Part shown: one piece after another, positions 5,585-6,158 of the stretch | Numbering within the stretch: the first letter of the stretch is position 1 | Layout: the number at the start of each line of letters is the position of its first letter | DNA from: an uncultured Selenomonadales bacterium | Lineage (GTDB): Bacteria > Bacillota > Negativicutes > Selenomonadales > Selenomonadaceae | Assembly (NCBI GenBank): GCA_947167555.1 | Contig: CAMVIO010000128.1 | Span: 1 to 6,158 of the forward strand | Length of the DNA: 6,158 nt | Reading direction: 5' to 3' | Notes under the pieces: generated by a model | Databases searched by the model: none | Told to the model about the DNA's origin: nothing | What the model saw: only the letters and a program-made list of their open reading frames with translations | Translations under genes and position numbers: made by a program

Positions 5585-6158
5585 AGTTTTCCAGCGCCTC
5601 CTTGATGCTTGTTTTCATGCGCTTGCGCAGGCCGTCCGCCCCGGCGAGGATTTCGGCGCGGGGCAGGAAGCCGCGCAGCCAAGGGAAGAAGCGGAGCGGC
5701 TCGGGATCGTCGATGGCGCAGGTGAGCAAATCGTCTTCTTCCGACAGCACGGAGATATGGGGCGAGCGTTCGAGGATGCGGGCGCGGAGCGCGGCCCGGT
5801 CGCCGTCCCCAAGATGGAAGCGGACGACGAGCCGGATCGGGGCGGGCGGCTTTGGCGGCGCGGCGGGCGGCGCGGCTTCCTCCAAGACCATGTCCGTGAT
5901 GCGGTCGAGACGGTACGAGGAAACGAAGGGCGCGTTTTCTTCCCACGCCTCCAGATATTGACGCCCGCCGCTGGCGAAGTCAGTGACGACGCGCAGGGGG
6001 AACACCAGCCGTTCCTGTTCCCGGTAGCGGAAGCGCAGGGCTTTTTTCGTCCGCAGGGCCTCCAGCGCGGCATGGAGAATCTCGTCGTCCAGCACCCGGT
6101 CAAAGGCGATGCTTCGGAACTGCGCAGGCGTATCGGGCAACGTCTCGAGACGGTACAG
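5565..6158 (-). CDS. WYL-domain transcriptional regulator, 5' end outside the window (first of a pair)
   Basis: The reading frame is open to the window edge, leaving 197 codons before TAA at 5565-5567. The TTG at 6140 is an internal Leu codon, since LYRLET precedes it with no stop. The visible part has a WYL core: AALEALRTKKALRFRYREQE, then FPLRVVTDFASGGRQYLEAW and SSYRLDRITDMVLEE. Here the W-Y-L position reads Q-Y-L, and the conserved YRLDRI segment is intact. A Pro/Ala linker (AAPPAAPPKPPAP, encoded by the GGCGGCG-rich stretch around 5845-5880) leads to a WCX-like C-terminal domain, IRLVVRF through ALENYG. An N-terminal winged helix-turn-helix would be expected upstream but cannot be seen. 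The 20-nt overlap with the next gene indicates translational coupling, so the two probably act together, perhaps as a heteromer. Confidence 0.85.
   Translation of the reverse strand: MYRLETLPDTPAQFRSIAFDRVLDDEILHAALEALRTKKALRFRYREQERLVFPLRVVTDFASGGRQYLEAWEENAPFVSSYRLDRITDMVLEEAAPPAAPPKPPAPIRLVVRFHLGDGDRAALRARILERSPHISVLSEEDDLLTCAIDDPEPLRFFPWLRGFLPRAEILAGADGLRKRMKTSIKEALENYGCPVQ

Noticed and set aside
4430..5605. 391-codon plus-strand ORF opposite the WYL genes
   Set aside because: It is antisense to a clear WYL-domain protein and passes through the terminator. Long antisense ORFs are expected in GC-rich DNA, and its sequence shows no recognisable domain.
5845..5880. GGCGGCG-rich stretch as a possible repeat element or regulatory site
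   Set aside because: It encodes the Pro/Ala linker of the minus-strand WYL protein, and its low complexity is explained by codon composition.

Overview
The window looks like bacterial chromosomal DNA in which an AT-rich gene cluster (about 420-4290) lies against GC-rich sequence (about 4330-6158). The contrast is large: positions 3541-3600 hold 15 G/C in 60 bases, while 5821-5880 hold 50 in 60. Strong AGGAGG-type ribosome binding sites and the protein styles would fit a Firmicute, for example a Negativicute with a moderately GC-rich genome. That placement is a guess; no phylogenetic marker is present.

Layout. (1) 30-418, plus strand: a small secreted or membrane-anchored coiled-coil protein broken by a one-base frameshift. 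Five 11-residue repeats run across the break. (2) 500-4285, plus strand: four tightly packed genes. They encode a PP-loop ATP-pyrophosphatase-type enzyme with a CxxC plus a third cysteine, a GT-B-type glycosyltransferase, an 82-residue single-span membrane protein, and a 600-residue TIM-barrel glycoside-hydrolase-like protein with no signal peptide. Gene spacings are +4, -14 and -8 nt, so this is almost certainly one translationally coupled operon. (3) 4286-4609: the compositional junction, a 67-residue ORF of unknown function with its own ribosome binding site, and a hairpin that can terminate transcription from both sides. (4) 4610-6158, minus strand: two overlapping WYL-domain regulator genes; the upstream one runs off the window end.

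How the genes may work together. The plus-strand cluster resembles a piece of a surface-glycan or glycoconjugate locus. A glycosyltransferase would add a sugar, the PP-loop enzyme would activate and modify a carboxyl or carbonyl group (amidation- or thiolation-like chemistry), the small membrane protein could anchor the machinery, and the GH-like protein would trim or transfer a sugar in the cytoplasm. The individual fold calls rest on motifs; the joint pathway is inference. The WYL pair is transcribed toward the cluster and is separated from it by the shared terminator, so nothing here links the two functionally. WYL proteins are known as ligand-responsive transcription regulators, several of them controlling phage-defence loci, but no defence gene is visible in this window.
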